Positions 10,633 to 18,347 of a stretch of DNA of 64,000 nucleotides are shown piece by piece. Source of the DNA: Bacteroidia bacterium (lineage in GTDB: Bacteria > Bacteroidota > Bacteroidia > B-17B0 > Aurantibacillaceae); assembly GCA_021740825.1 (NCBI GenBank), contig JAIOZA010000012.1:1-64000 (forward strand), written 5' to 3'. The number at the start of each line of letters is the position of its first letter. Within the stretch, counting starts at the first letter, position 1. The notes under the pieces were generated by a model. That model was not told where the DNA came from. It worked only from the letters and a program-made list of their open reading frames with translations, and made no database searches. The position numbers and the translations under genes are program-made.

Positions 10633-11913
10633 TTAATAGTGACATTTAGCGCATTCAAGTCCACCGATTTTATCAACCGTAAACTTAACATCGTATTGTC
10701 CTTTATATTTTTCCTTTAAAGCCTTATGCATTTTGTCATAATATGCATTTCCTTCCATAGCTACTTCTGTTTTGCGATGACACTCAATACACCACTTCAT
10801 GGTTAACGGAGATTGTTGTTGAACAACTTCCATCTCTTTTACTTTTCCATGACAATTTGCGCAATCTTGTTTACCAACAACTACATGCTGCTTGTGATTA
10901 AAATAAACATGATCTGGAAGGTTGTGAATTTTAATCCACTTAATTGGATTTTGTGGTCCATCATAAACGCCAGTTTTTGGGTTAAAGCCAGAAGCTTCAT
11001 AAATTTTTGCAATTTCTTTTTCGCCGTATTGAGGTCCTTTTTGAATTCCTTTATGGCAATTCATACAAATATTTACAGAGGGTATACCAGCATGTTTTGA
11101 TTTTTCTACTGAGTTATGGCAATACTGACAAGCTATTTCATTATCTCCAGCATGTAATTTATGTGAGAACTTTATAGGCTGAGGCGGTTGGTAACCTTTT
11201 TGCGTCTCCCAATCATAATAAACACCTAAATCATAACAAGCGTTCCAACATGACTTCATACCGGCAAATCCGATTATTAAAATAAATACACCAACTAAAC
11301 GGCGATGACCACCCATCCATTGTTTTACTTCCTGTGAAAATGAAATTTCTTCAGACTCCGCTTTGCCTTCTTTACGATTGTAAGAGTTTTGTAATGAATG
11401 ACGAACGCTGCGCAAGGCACCAATAATAATTGCAATAATTACAATAGCACCTAATAATAAATATAAAGGATCAATGCCACCTTTTACTTCTTCTTTTTCA
11501 GTTGCAGGTCCTGTAGCTGCTGCGCCTGCTGTTGCTCCTGGAGGTGGCGGCGGATTTTTAACATAAGCTAAAATTGCGTCAACATCTTTGTCGGTTAATT
11601 GACCTTCAAAAACCGTCATGGCAGCCTTACCATTATCATTATAAATTTTGTTGGCATAAGCATCGCCAGACTTAATTAACTTTTCGTTATTAAGAATCCA
11701 GTTTTTTAACCAATCGCCTTTTGGTGCACGATCAAAAACACCAGCTAAACCTGGACCAGTTAATTTTTGGTCGGTAAGCGCGTGACAAACCGCACAGTTT
11801 TGCTTAAATAATTTAGCTCCATCTTGTGCTTTCAAACCAAAGGAGAAAGCAAAAAATAGGAAAACCGCGCCAAATAAGGATTTTAAGGAGAAATGAGACA
11901 TATTATTATGCAT
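10633..11913 (-). CDS. actA: Alternative complex III, multiheme cytochrome ActA with fused N-terminal cytochrome c
   Basis: First gene of the respiratory operon. The 426-residue protein has a signal peptide (cleavage near LKAQ, residue 30), a monoheme cytochrome c domain with CAVCH at residues 40-44, a proline-rich linker (NPPPPPG), a helix (about 150-170), a second helix (about 205-222) and a periplasmic multiheme part with five further CxxCH sites: CQYCH, CMNCH, CANCH, CIECH and CAKCH. The pentaheme part is the usual ActA; the N-terminal domain adds a sixth heme and could be the docking point for an electron carrier. A start at the fifth codon (MSHFSLKS) is also possible. Stop and actB start are 35 bases apart. 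Confidence 0.94.
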   Translation of the reverse strand: MHNNMSHFSLKSLFGAVFLFFAFSFGLKAQDGAKLFKQNCAVCHALTDQKLTGPGLAGVFDRAPKGDWLKNWILNNEKLIKSGDAYANKIYNDNGKAAMTVFEGQLTDKDVDAILAYVKNPPPPPGATAGAAATGPATEKEEVKGGIDPLYLLLGAIVIIAIIIGALRSVRHSLQNSYNRKEGKAESEEISFSQEVKQWMGGHRRLVGVFILIIGFAGMKSCWNACYDLGVYYDWETQKGYQPPQPIKFSHKLHAGDNEIACQYCHNSVEKSKHAGIPSVNICMNCHKGIQKGPQYGEKEIAKIYEASGFNPKTGVYDGPQNPIKWIKIHNLPDHVYFNHKQHVVVGKQDCANCHGKVKEMEVVQQQSPLTMKWCIECHRKTEVAMEGNAYYDKMHKALKEKYKGQYDVKFTVDKIGGLECAKCHY

Positions 11914-11980
11914 AGAATTATATCTAATTTTGTGTTTTAAGTGCAGCGTAATGACAATTTAATGACAAAAAACTACCGCA

Positions 11981-11988
11981 CAAAAATA
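11981..11988 (-). promoter_or_regulatory. Candidate -7 box of the act-cox operon
   Basis: On the minus strand the box reads TATTTTTG, a full match to the Bacteroidota -7 consensus TAnnTTTG, 67 bases before the actA start. The -33 element is poor (TTTA at about 17 bases instead of TTTG at 19). The rest of 11989-12209 contains nothing I can name. Confidence 0.4.
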
Positions 11989-12209
11989 GCAGAATGTTAT
12001 ATATGTAAAACGTATTTTTTAATTTTTATTAACACCTTTCGTAATTTATAATTATTCTAAATAAGGTATTTTGCTATCATCATTTTAATGACGCTTTCTT
12101 TATGCTGGAACTATTAGCTTAAAGGTCATGATATTACCAATAAAATAATATTTATTAACGATGAACTATTATATGGAAATCGAAGGATGTCGTATAATTA
12201 TCTATTAAG

Positions 12210-12671
12210 TTAAATATCTTCCCAATAGTCTATTATTAATCCATCGTTTTGGCTTATGCCTATTGAGCGTTTTTCGAGTCCAAAACTGATAATAAGAGCA
12301 TCATTTAAAAATTGTTCATCTTCTCTACTCAATTCAAATGCTTCAATAGTTTCTCCAATAACATCAGTCCACATTTTAGTAGTTGAAGCGTCAATTGGAA
12401 TCATCTTAATTTTATCTCCAAACTCTTGTTTTAACTGAGCTTTTTCTTCTTCAAAATTAAAATCTTTAATAACATCAATTCCTGTGCTTTCCTCATTGCA
12501 TGTAATTACGAGGGTAGTATCATCCGTAAATACTAATTCTACATTATCAATTAAATCAACTTGAGCATCGGGATTAAAGCGATTAACCCAAAAATAAATA
12601 ATCACCTTCTTAAGCGTTTTACCTTCGGCTGCGGTAAATAATTTTAATTGGTGGTCGGTGAAATGAGACAT
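12210..12671 (-). CDS. Hypothetical protein (153 residues)
   Basis: I do not recognise a family. The protein is acidic, soluble, without signal peptide or membrane segment, and begins MSHFTDHQLKLFTAAEG. The first half alternates strands (IIYFWVNRF, VELVFTDDTTLVITC), suggesting a beta-rich fold such as an immunity-like or ligand-binding protein, but there is no motif. Codon use and composition are like the neighbours. It is separated from actA by about 300 bases and from the next gene by repeats, so it is probably monocistronic. Confidence 0.75.
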   Translation of the reverse strand: MSHFTDHQLKLFTAAEGKTLKKVIIYFWVNRFNPDAQVDLIDNVELVFTDDTTLVITCNEESTGIDVIKDFNFEEEKAQLKQEFGDKIKMIPIDASTTKMWTDVIGETIEAFELSREDEQFLNDALIISFGLEKRSIGISQNDGLIIDYWEDI

Positions 12672-12700
12672 ACGAATTTAATTATGAATTTATGATTAAA

Positions 12701-12730
12701 AATTGGGTACGAATATACGAATCTGTATAT
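12701..12730 (+). repeat. Direct repeat, copy A (flanks the ACMSD gene)
   Basis: Thirty bases, 28 of them identical to 13978-14007 in the same orientation. The core is TACGAATATACGAATCTGT. The two copies lie on either side of the ACMSD-like gene, and each is followed by copies of a second repeat (CGAGCGAAGTCGAGA type). Confidence 0.75.
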
Positions 12731-12762
12731 GAGTTCGTTTAAAAAATTATACGACTGTGTGC

Positions 12763-12826
12763 TGTCATTTCGAGCGAAGTCGAGAACAAAAAGTGCAAAG
12801 GCATCTCGACTGCGCTCGATGTGACA
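12763..12826. repeat. Inverted-repeat hairpin 1 (TTCGAGCGAAGTCGAGA family)
   Basis: Left arm 12763-12786 and right arm 12804-12826 are inverted copies of about 23 bases with three mismatches, with core TCGAGCGAAGTCGAGA. The pair can form a strong hairpin. Confidence 0.75.
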
Positions 12827-12870
12827 ATCAATACGCTCATCCCTCGCACTCGAAGTAACTAAAAAACACT

Positions 12871-12941
12871 TGTCACTTCGAGCGAAGTCGAGAAGCGCCC
12901 TTAATCAATCTTCTTAGTTCTCGACTGCGCTCGAACTGGCA
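12871..12941. repeat. Inverted-repeat hairpin 2 (TTCGAGCGAAGTCGAGA family)
   Basis: Arms 12871-12894 and 12918-12941 are inverted copies of 24 bases with three mismatches, ending two bases before the stop codon of the ACMSD-like gene. The left arm is almost identical to that of hairpin 1. It could also end transcription of the upstream minus-strand gene. Confidence 0.75.
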
Positions 12942-12943
12942 AT

Positions 12944-13933
12944 TTATATGGATAGCCAAGCCTTTGCTGCTGTTCCCATAATAGTTATTTTTTCATTATC
13001 CGAAAGTGGCGCTTCACGAACTAACGTTCCGGGTACTGCTTCACCTAACGGAAAGGGGTAATCAGAACCTTGAACTACTTTATCTGCGCCAACCAAATCA
13101 ATAATATATTGTAGCATTTTATGATCACATACGTGAGAATCTACCCAAAATTTACCTAAGTACTTTTTTGGATTAAATTCATTATCAATCGCCACTAAAT
13201 CAGGGCGACAATCCCACCCGTGCTCAATGCGACTAATAGTTGGCAAGAAAGAACCACCACCGTGAGCAAAACATACTTTTAGTTTTGGAAATTTTTCAAA
13301 TACTCCTCCAAAAATCATTGAACAAATTGCTCGACTAATTTCTGCCGGCATACCCACTAACCATGGTAGCCAATATTTTGTCATGTGTTCTTGTCCCATC
13401 ATTTGCCAAGGGTGAACTAAAATAGCAGCATTTGTTTTTTCGCAAGCAGCCCAAAATTCATAAAATTGCGGCTCTCCTAAATTAATGTTATTGACATTAC
13501 TACCAATTTGAACACCTTTAAAGCCAAGCTCCATGCAGCGTTCTAATTCTTGAACAGCTAATTTAGCATCTTGCATAGGAACCGTTGCTAAACCAATAAA
13601 TTTATCAGGATAACGGTTTACGGTTTGTGCAATATCATCATTTAAAAATTGCGAAATCTCTAAACAATCGTTTGGTTTTGCATCATAACTGAACATCACA
13701 GGAATGGTGCAAATAACTTGCATGTCTGCCTTATGTTCTGCCATTTCTTTTATTCTAACTTCGGCATCCCAGCAGTTTTCAAGTATTTCTCTAAACCGAT
13801 TTTCTCCCTGAACCATCCAAGCTCTGCCTGGTGTATGATGGTCTAATTGAATAAAATTTCCATAACCAAATTTTTTCGTAAAATCGGGAATATGTTTTGG
13901 AATGATGTGAGTGTGGGTATCAATTGTGAACAT
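12944..13933 (-). CDS. Amidohydrolase of the ACMSD family (aminocarboxymuconate-semialdehyde decarboxylase)
   Basis: Probable zinc-dependent decarboxylase of 2-amino-3-carboxymuconate 6-semialdehyde, a branch-point enzyme of tryptophan breakdown through kynurenine. The 329-residue protein has the family metal ligands in order: DTHTHIIP at the N-terminus, LVHPWQM, CFAHGGG and the aspartate of GSDYPFPLG. The length matches the family (about 330). Other kynurenine genes are not in the window, so the substrate rests on family resemblance; a related amidohydrolase activity is possible. Both sides of the gene carry intergenic repeats. Confidence 0.88.
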   Translation of the reverse strand: MFTIDTHTHIIPKHIPDFTKKFGYGNFIQLDHHTPGRAWMVQGENRFREILENCWDAEVRIKEMAEHKADMQVICTIPVMFSYDAKPNDCLEISQFLNDDIAQTVNRYPDKFIGLATVPMQDAKLAVQELERCMELGFKGVQIGSNVNNINLGEPQFYEFWAACEKTNAAILVHPWQMMGQEHMTKYWLPWLVGMPAEISRAICSMIFGGVFEKFPKLKVCFAHGGGSFLPTISRIEHGWDCRPDLVAIDNEFNPKKYLGKFWVDSHVCDHKMLQYIIDLVGADKVVQGSDYPFPLGEAVPGTLVREAPLSDNEKITIMGTAAKAWLSI

Positions 13934-13977
13934 AATATTTTGATTTGCGAGGTACGAATTACGAATGAATTATTACG

Positions 13978-14007
13978 AATTGGTTACGAATATACGAATC
14001 TGTGTAT
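13978..14007 (+). repeat. Direct repeat, copy B (flanks the ACMSD gene)
   Basis: Same orientation as 12701-12730, with 28 of 30 bases identical. It lies upstream of the ACMSD-like gene on the minus strand. The stretch just before it (13950-13980) also contains several TTACGAAT words. Confidence 0.75.
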
Positions 14008-14014
14008 TAAAAAC

Positions 14015-14049
14015 TTCTCGACTCTACTTCGACTCCGCTCAGTTTGACA
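14015..14049. repeat. Divergent single arm of the TTCGAGCGAAGTCGAGA repeat family
   Basis: Reads TTCTCGACTCTACTTCGACT then CCGCTCAGTTTGACA, recognisably one arm of the hairpins at 12763-12941 with an insertion and changes. A short GAAGTGACA follows that could be the edge of a second arm. Confidence 0.55.
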
Positions 14050-14078
14050 GCTGGAAGTGACAAGACGTGTTTCATGCA

Positions 14079-16115
14079 TTAAAATAAATTAATTAAAATA
14101 GATTCATCAACTATGTTTGGTAAAGTAACTTTTAAATTAGGAGTGCGTTCCATTTCGCGTTTAATGGCAAAGTTAGCTTCTTTGTTACGAGCCCAACTGC
14201 GGCGCGCTATACCATTATTGACGTCCCAAAATAACATCGATTTTAAACGTCTGTCAGCATCTTCACTTCCATCTAACACTAAACCAAAACCTCCATTTAT
14301 TACTTCACCCCAACCAACACCTCCGCCATTGTGTAAACTAATCCAAGTTGCGCCACGGAAACTATCTCCAACAAAATTTTGGACTGCCATATCAGCTGTA
14401 AATTTTGAACCATCATAAATGTTTGAGGTTTCACGGTAAGGAGAATCTGTTCCGCTTACATCATGATGATCTCGTCCTAATACTACGGGCGCCGAAATTT
14501 CTTTATTGGCAATGGCTTTATTGATTGCTTCAGCAATTTTTACACGACCTTCGCTATCGGCATATAAAATACGAGCTTGTGACCCTACCACTAAATTATT
14601 TTTCATGGCGTCACGAATCCAAACAATGTTGTCTTGTAGTTGAGGTTTAATTTCTTCTGGAGCAGTTTTATAAATTTCTTCTAAAACGCTTAATGCAATT
14701 TCATCGGTTTTTTGTAAGTCTTTTTCATTAGCGCTTGTACAAACCCAACGAAACGGGCCAAAGCCATAATCAAAACACATAGGTCCTAAAATATCTTGTA
14801 CATAACTTTTATATTTGAAAGTTGCGCCAACATGCCCGCCTTTAATTGCTTTTTCTGTTTCATAAATATCAGCGCCTGCTCTTCCAGCCTCCAATAAAAA
14901 AGCATTTCCGTAATCAAAGAAATACATTCCTTTTGCAGTTAATGTATTTACAGCAGTAGCATGACGAACTAACGTTTTTTGAACTTCCTCCTTAAATTTA
15001 TCAGGATTAGAAGCCATTAGTAGGTTACTTTCTTCTAATGATAAACCTACAGGATAATATCCTCCAGCCCATGGATTATGAAGTGATGATTGGTCAGAGC
15101 CAATATCCACTGGCATATTCTCTTTTACTAAACGTTCCCATAAATCAACTATATTACCTTGATACGCTAATGATACTGCTTCTTTATTTGCTTGCGCCGC
15201 TTTAACTCGAGGAATCAATACATCTAAATTATCAAATACCTCATCAACCCAACCTTGCGAATGACGCGTATGAACTGCTTTTGGATTAATTTCTGCAGTA
15301 ACAGATACTAAGCCAGCAATTTTAGCTGCCTTTGGTTGAGCACCGCTCATGCCACCTAAACCACAGGTAATAAAGAGCAGACCTGCCCCACCTTGGGGAG
15401 CAGTGGGGGCAAATCTTCTTGCCGCATTCATTACAGTAATACAAGTGCCATGCACAATACCTTGCGGACCAATGTACATAAAGGAACCTGCTGTCATTTG
15501 TCCGTATTGAGTTACACCTAACGCATTAAACTTTTCCCAATCATCTGGCTTGCTATAATTAGGAATCATCATTCCATTTGTTACAACTACTCTTGGCGCA
15601 TCTTTATGTGAAGGAAATAATCCCATGGGATGACCACTATATAATGCTAAAGTTTGTTCATCGGTCATGATGGCTAAATACTGCATAGTTAGTAAGTACT
15701 GAGCCCAGTTTTGAAAAACAGAGCCATTTCCGCCATACGTAATTAATTCATGTGGATGTTGAGCAACAGCATAATCTAAATTATTACTTAGCATATGCAT
15801 GATGGCAGCGGCCTGAATAGATTGATGAGGATAGTCATTTATCGGTCGTGCATAAATTTTATAGTCCGGGCGAAAACGGTACATGTAAATTCGTCCGTAT
15901 GTTTTTAATTCTTCGGCAAATTCTTTAGCTAAAACTGGATGATGCTTTGCATCAAAATAGCGAAGGGCATTTTGAATGGCCAACTTTTTTTCTTCGGTAT
16001 TTAAAATATCTTTACGTTTAGGTGCATGATTAATCGTGCTTTCGTAAACTTTTAGTTGAGGCAATTCGGAAGGAATACCTTGCAGTATGCGTTGTTGAAA
16101 TTCATTTAATTCCAT
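14079..16115 (-). CDS. hutU: Urocanate hydratase
   Basis: Converts urocanate to imidazolonepropionate, the second step of histidine breakdown, using tightly bound NAD as the electrophile. The 678-residue protein is the long form seen in Bacteroidota (the classical enzyme is about 550-560). Recognisable stretches include THITYGGNG-like ELITYGGNGSVFQNWAQY, YSGHPMGLFPSH, FITCGLGGMSGAQPKAAK and the glycine-rich ISLHNGGGVGWGE near the C-terminus. hutH, hutI and ftcD-type genes are not adjacent, so the pathway is dispersed. Nothing unusual in frame or composition. Confidence 0.96.
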   Translation of the reverse strand: MELNEFQQRILQGIPSELPQLKVYESTINHAPKRKDILNTEEKKLAIQNALRYFDAKHHPVLAKEFAEELKTYGRIYMYRFRPDYKIYARPINDYPHQSIQAAAIMHMLSNNLDYAVAQHPHELITYGGNGSVFQNWAQYLLTMQYLAIMTDEQTLALYSGHPMGLFPSHKDAPRVVVTNGMMIPNYSKPDDWEKFNALGVTQYGQMTAGSFMYIGPQGIVHGTCITVMNAARRFAPTAPQGGAGLLFITCGLGGMSGAQPKAAKIAGLVSVTAEINPKAVHTRHSQGWVDEVFDNLDVLIPRVKAAQANKEAVSLAYQGNIVDLWERLVKENMPVDIGSDQSSLHNPWAGGYYPVGLSLEESNLLMASNPDKFKEEVQKTLVRHATAVNTLTAKGMYFFDYGNAFLLEAGRAGADIYETEKAIKGGHVGATFKYKSYVQDILGPMCFDYGFGPFRWVCTSANEKDLQKTDEIALSVLEEIYKTAPEEIKPQLQDNIVWIRDAMKNNLVVGSQARILYADSEGRVKIAEAINKAIANKEISAPVVLGRDHHDVSGTDSPYRETSNIYDGSKFTADMAVQNFVGDSFRGATWISLHNGGGVGWGEVINGGFGLVLDGSEDADRRLKSMLFWDVNNGIARRSWARNKEANFAIKREMERTPNLKVTLPNIVDESILINLF

Positions 16116-16240
16116 GCGGTAATCTCGTTAATTTAGAGATGCTGAAATTACATGATTTTTTTAATCTATTTTGCTTTGAAAGAAAAATAACCAACCATAT
16201 TTGAGCTAAAAATGTAATCCCCAAAACTAATAAGTAGTAA

Positions 16241-16720
16241 TTACTTTTTTATGTCTTCTAAGCTTTTCATTACTTTTTCTTTTAACTCCTCTTTAAATAA
16301 AACAAGTTTATCAAAAATGATTTTGTCTTGGCAACCTAAAATTTGAGCAGCTAATATACCGGCATTTTGTGCAGCATTAATTGCAACGGTTGCAACTGGA
16401 ACACCATTAGGCATTTGCACAATAGATAGTAATGAATCCCAACCATCAATAGAGTTGCTTGATTTTACCGGCACGCCAATAACTGGTAAAGGCGTTAGCG
16501 ATGCCACCATGCCAGGTAAGTGCGCTGCGCCACCAGCTCCAGCAATAATAACTTTTAATCCCCTGTCGTACGCTGTTTTTGCATATTCAAACATGCGCTC
16601 AGGAGTGCGATGCGCCGATACAATTGTTAACTCATACGGAATATTTATTTTTTTTAGAAAATCTGCTGCATCATTCATGATTTTTAAATCACTGCTGCTT
16701 CCCATTATAATTCCTACCAT
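16241..16720 (-). CDS. purE: N5-carboxyaminoimidazole ribonucleotide mutase (class I PurE)
   Basis: Moves the carboxylate of N5-CAIR to C4 to give CAIR in purine synthesis. The 159-residue protein is full length and carries the class I signatures MGSSSDL (phosphate binding), [10 protein letters not shown] (catalytic histidine) and [12 protein letters not shown]. It follows purK by about 41 bases, and the pair acts in consecutive steps, so a purK-purE operon is likely. Confidence 0.97.
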   Translation of the reverse strand: MVGIIMGSSSDLKIMNDAADFLKKINIPYELTIVSAHRTPERMFEYAKTAYDRGLKVIIAGAGGAAHLPGMVASLTPLPVIGVPVKSSNSIDGWDSLLSIVQMPNGVPVATVAINAAQNAGILAAQILGCQDKIIFDKLVLFKEELKEKVMKSLEDIKK

Positions 16721-16761
16721 ATGTTTTTAAGTTATTAGTTTTTACTTCGCAGTGTTTAGTG

Positions 16762-17904
16762 CTAGGAAATTACCTTCACTAAATCTTTTACTGTTATTGC
16801 TTTCTTCTTCGCCAAATTTAAATCATCATCTATCACGGTGATATGGCCCATTTTACGAAAAGGCTTTGTAGTTGTTTTGCCATATAAATGCACGTACACA
16901 CCTTTGTATTTTATTGCGTCTGTTAACCCTTCGTATTTTGCGGGACCTTCATTATTTTTTTCACCTAATAAATTAATCATCACAGCTGGTTTTATGATAC
17001 TTGTATCGCCCAATGGTAAATTTAATATAGCTCGTAAATGCTGTTCAAATTGAGATGTGATATTGCCCTCAATAGTTTGATGTCCGCTATTATGCGGACG
17101 AGGAGCTACTTCATTTACAAGCACTTTACCATCTTTAGTAACAAATAATTCTACTGCTAAAAGGCCTACAATATTTAATTTTTCAGCAATTTTTATGGCA
17201 ATTTCAGTCGCTTGCTTATCAATACTTTTTTTAATATTTGCGGGCGAAAACAAAAACTCTACGAGATTTGCTTCCGGATTAAATTCACACTCTACAGCTG
17301 GGAAACATTTGCATTCGCCACTTTCGTTGCGAGCTACAATTACCGAAATTTCTTTATCAAAATCTACAAGCCGTTCAAGCACACTTGGCGCTTCAAATGC
17401 ATGATCTATTTTATTTGGATGGCCCAATTTTACAACACCTTTACCGTCGTAACCTCCAGTGCGTAATTTTTGAAAGAATGGAAAGAAATCTCTATATTTT
17501 TCTATTTGTGTTTTATTTTCTACTAAAAAAAAATCGGGGCTTGGGATATCGTTGCGCTGGTAAAACATTTTTTGCAAACCTTTATCCTTGATAATTTCAA
17601 TAACTTCGGGCTGAGGAAAAACTTTCTTACCAAGTTTTTGTAAATCTTTTAAGGCTTCTACATTAACATTTTCTATTTCAATGGTAATTATATCTTTATC
17701 TTTTCCAAATTTAAAGACAGTGTCATAATCTGTTAAACTACCATTTGTAAATTCATTTGCAATAGCTTTACATGGAGCATTGGCATCTGGATCTAAACAA
17801 CAGATATATAAGTTATAATTAATGGCACTTTGTATCATCATCCTGCCAAGCTGTCCGCCGCCTAATACACCAATTTTAATTTTGTCGGGCTGAAAATAAG
17901 TCAC
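16762..17904 (-). CDS. purK: N5-carboxyaminoimidazole ribonucleotide synthase
   Basis: ATP-grasp enzyme that makes N5-CAIR from AIR, bicarbonate and ATP. The 380-residue protein begins with the dinucleotide-like GVLGGGQLGRMM and contains the ATP-grasp elements LRTGGYDGKGVVKL, the ERLVDFDKEISVIVAR strand and the metal site NEVAPRPHNSGH. Length is typical. It is the first gene of the purK-purE pair. Confidence 0.97.
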   Translation of the reverse strand: MTYFQPDKIKIGVLGGGQLGRMMIQSAINYNLYICCLDPDANAPCKAIANEFTNGSLTDYDTVFKFGKDKDIITIEIENVNVEALKDLQKLGKKVFPQPEVIEIIKDKGLQKMFYQRNDIPSPDFFLVENKTQIEKYRDFFPFFQKLRTGGYDGKGVVKLGHPNKIDHAFEAPSVLERLVDFDKEISVIVARNESGECKCFPAVECEFNPEANLVEFLFSPANIKKSIDKQATEIAIKIAEKLNIVGLLAVELFVTKDGKVLVNEVAPRPHNSGHQTIEGNITSQFEQHLRAILNLPLGDTSIIKPAVMINLLGEKNNEGPAKYEGLTDAIKYKGVYVHLYGKTTTKPFRKMGHITVIDDDLNLAKKKAITVKDLVKVIS

Positions 17905-18015
17905 GATTTAAAAACACCTTTTTTATATTTATGAAAATAATTTCCATTGACTGCCACTTTTAGTTATTTAACACAATTGCGTTATTTAAACAATTAGAAT
18001 GGCAAAATAGGAGTA

Positions 18016-18044
18016 TAAAAAAACCGCTTTGAAAGCGGCTTTTA
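18016..18044 (-). terminator. Terminator of thx
   Basis: A CCGCTTT/AAAGCGG stem with three loop bases, followed on the minus strand by TTTTTTT. It begins five bases after the thx stop codon, so thx is a single-gene transcript together with the promoter at 18280-18310. Confidence 0.8.
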
Positions 18045-18048
18045 AAAT

Positions 18049-18249
18049 TTATTTAGCTGCTTTTTTTGTTGCTGCTTTTTTTGTTGCTACTTTTTTTGGC
18101 GCGTCCGAATCTGGTGCTGCTTTTTTAGCTGCTGCACTTTCTGCTATTTGCTCTTTAGTAATTGCCTTAGTTTTGTTACGCGGACGTACATTTCCAAATG
18201 AACCTACTTGGATTTTTCCACGTCTTGTTTTTTGATCGCCTTTTCCCAT
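18049..18249 (-). CDS. 30S ribosomal protein THX with lysine/alanine-rich tail
   Basis: Small basic protein of 66 residues. Residues 1-30 (MGKGDQKTRRGKI, VGSFGNVRPRNK) match the Thx family, which in Thermus is a 26-residue peptide at the top of the 30S head. The remaining 36 residues are low complexity: two KKAA-type blocks and KKVATKKAATKKAAK, resembling histone H1 tails. The tail is in frame and ends at a stop before a terminator, so it is probably real. A fully consensus promoter precedes it. Confidence 0.92.
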   Translation of the reverse strand: MGKGDQKTRRGKIQVGSFGNVRPRNKTKAITKEQIAESAAAKKAAPDSDAPKKVATKKAATKKAAK

Positions 18250-18279
18250 GATAATTTAATTTTAAAATATTAATGTCGT

Positions 18280-18310
18280 CAAAAATAGCTTAATTAATGA
18301 TATTTTCAAA
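18280..18310 (-). promoter_or_regulatory. Promoter of thx
   Basis: On the minus strand: TTTG (18310-18307), exactly 19 bases, then TATTTTTG (18287-18280). This is a full match to the Bacteroidota housekeeping promoter. The predicted transcript start leaves a leader of about 24 bases before the thx ATG. Confidence 0.75.
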
Positions 18311-18347
18311 TTTAATCCATCAACTAAGTGCAAATAAATACTTGTTC

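Noticed and set aside
10374-10649. Plus-strand ORFs inside the act-cox operon and other long genes
   Set aside because: They lie opposite well-recognised genes in every case, and none has a family motif or its own promoter.
12763-12941. A CRISPR-like array from the TTCGAGCGAAGTCGAGA repeats
   Set aside because: Copies are inverted pairs with uneven spacing, not direct repeats with equal spacers, and no cas gene is near.
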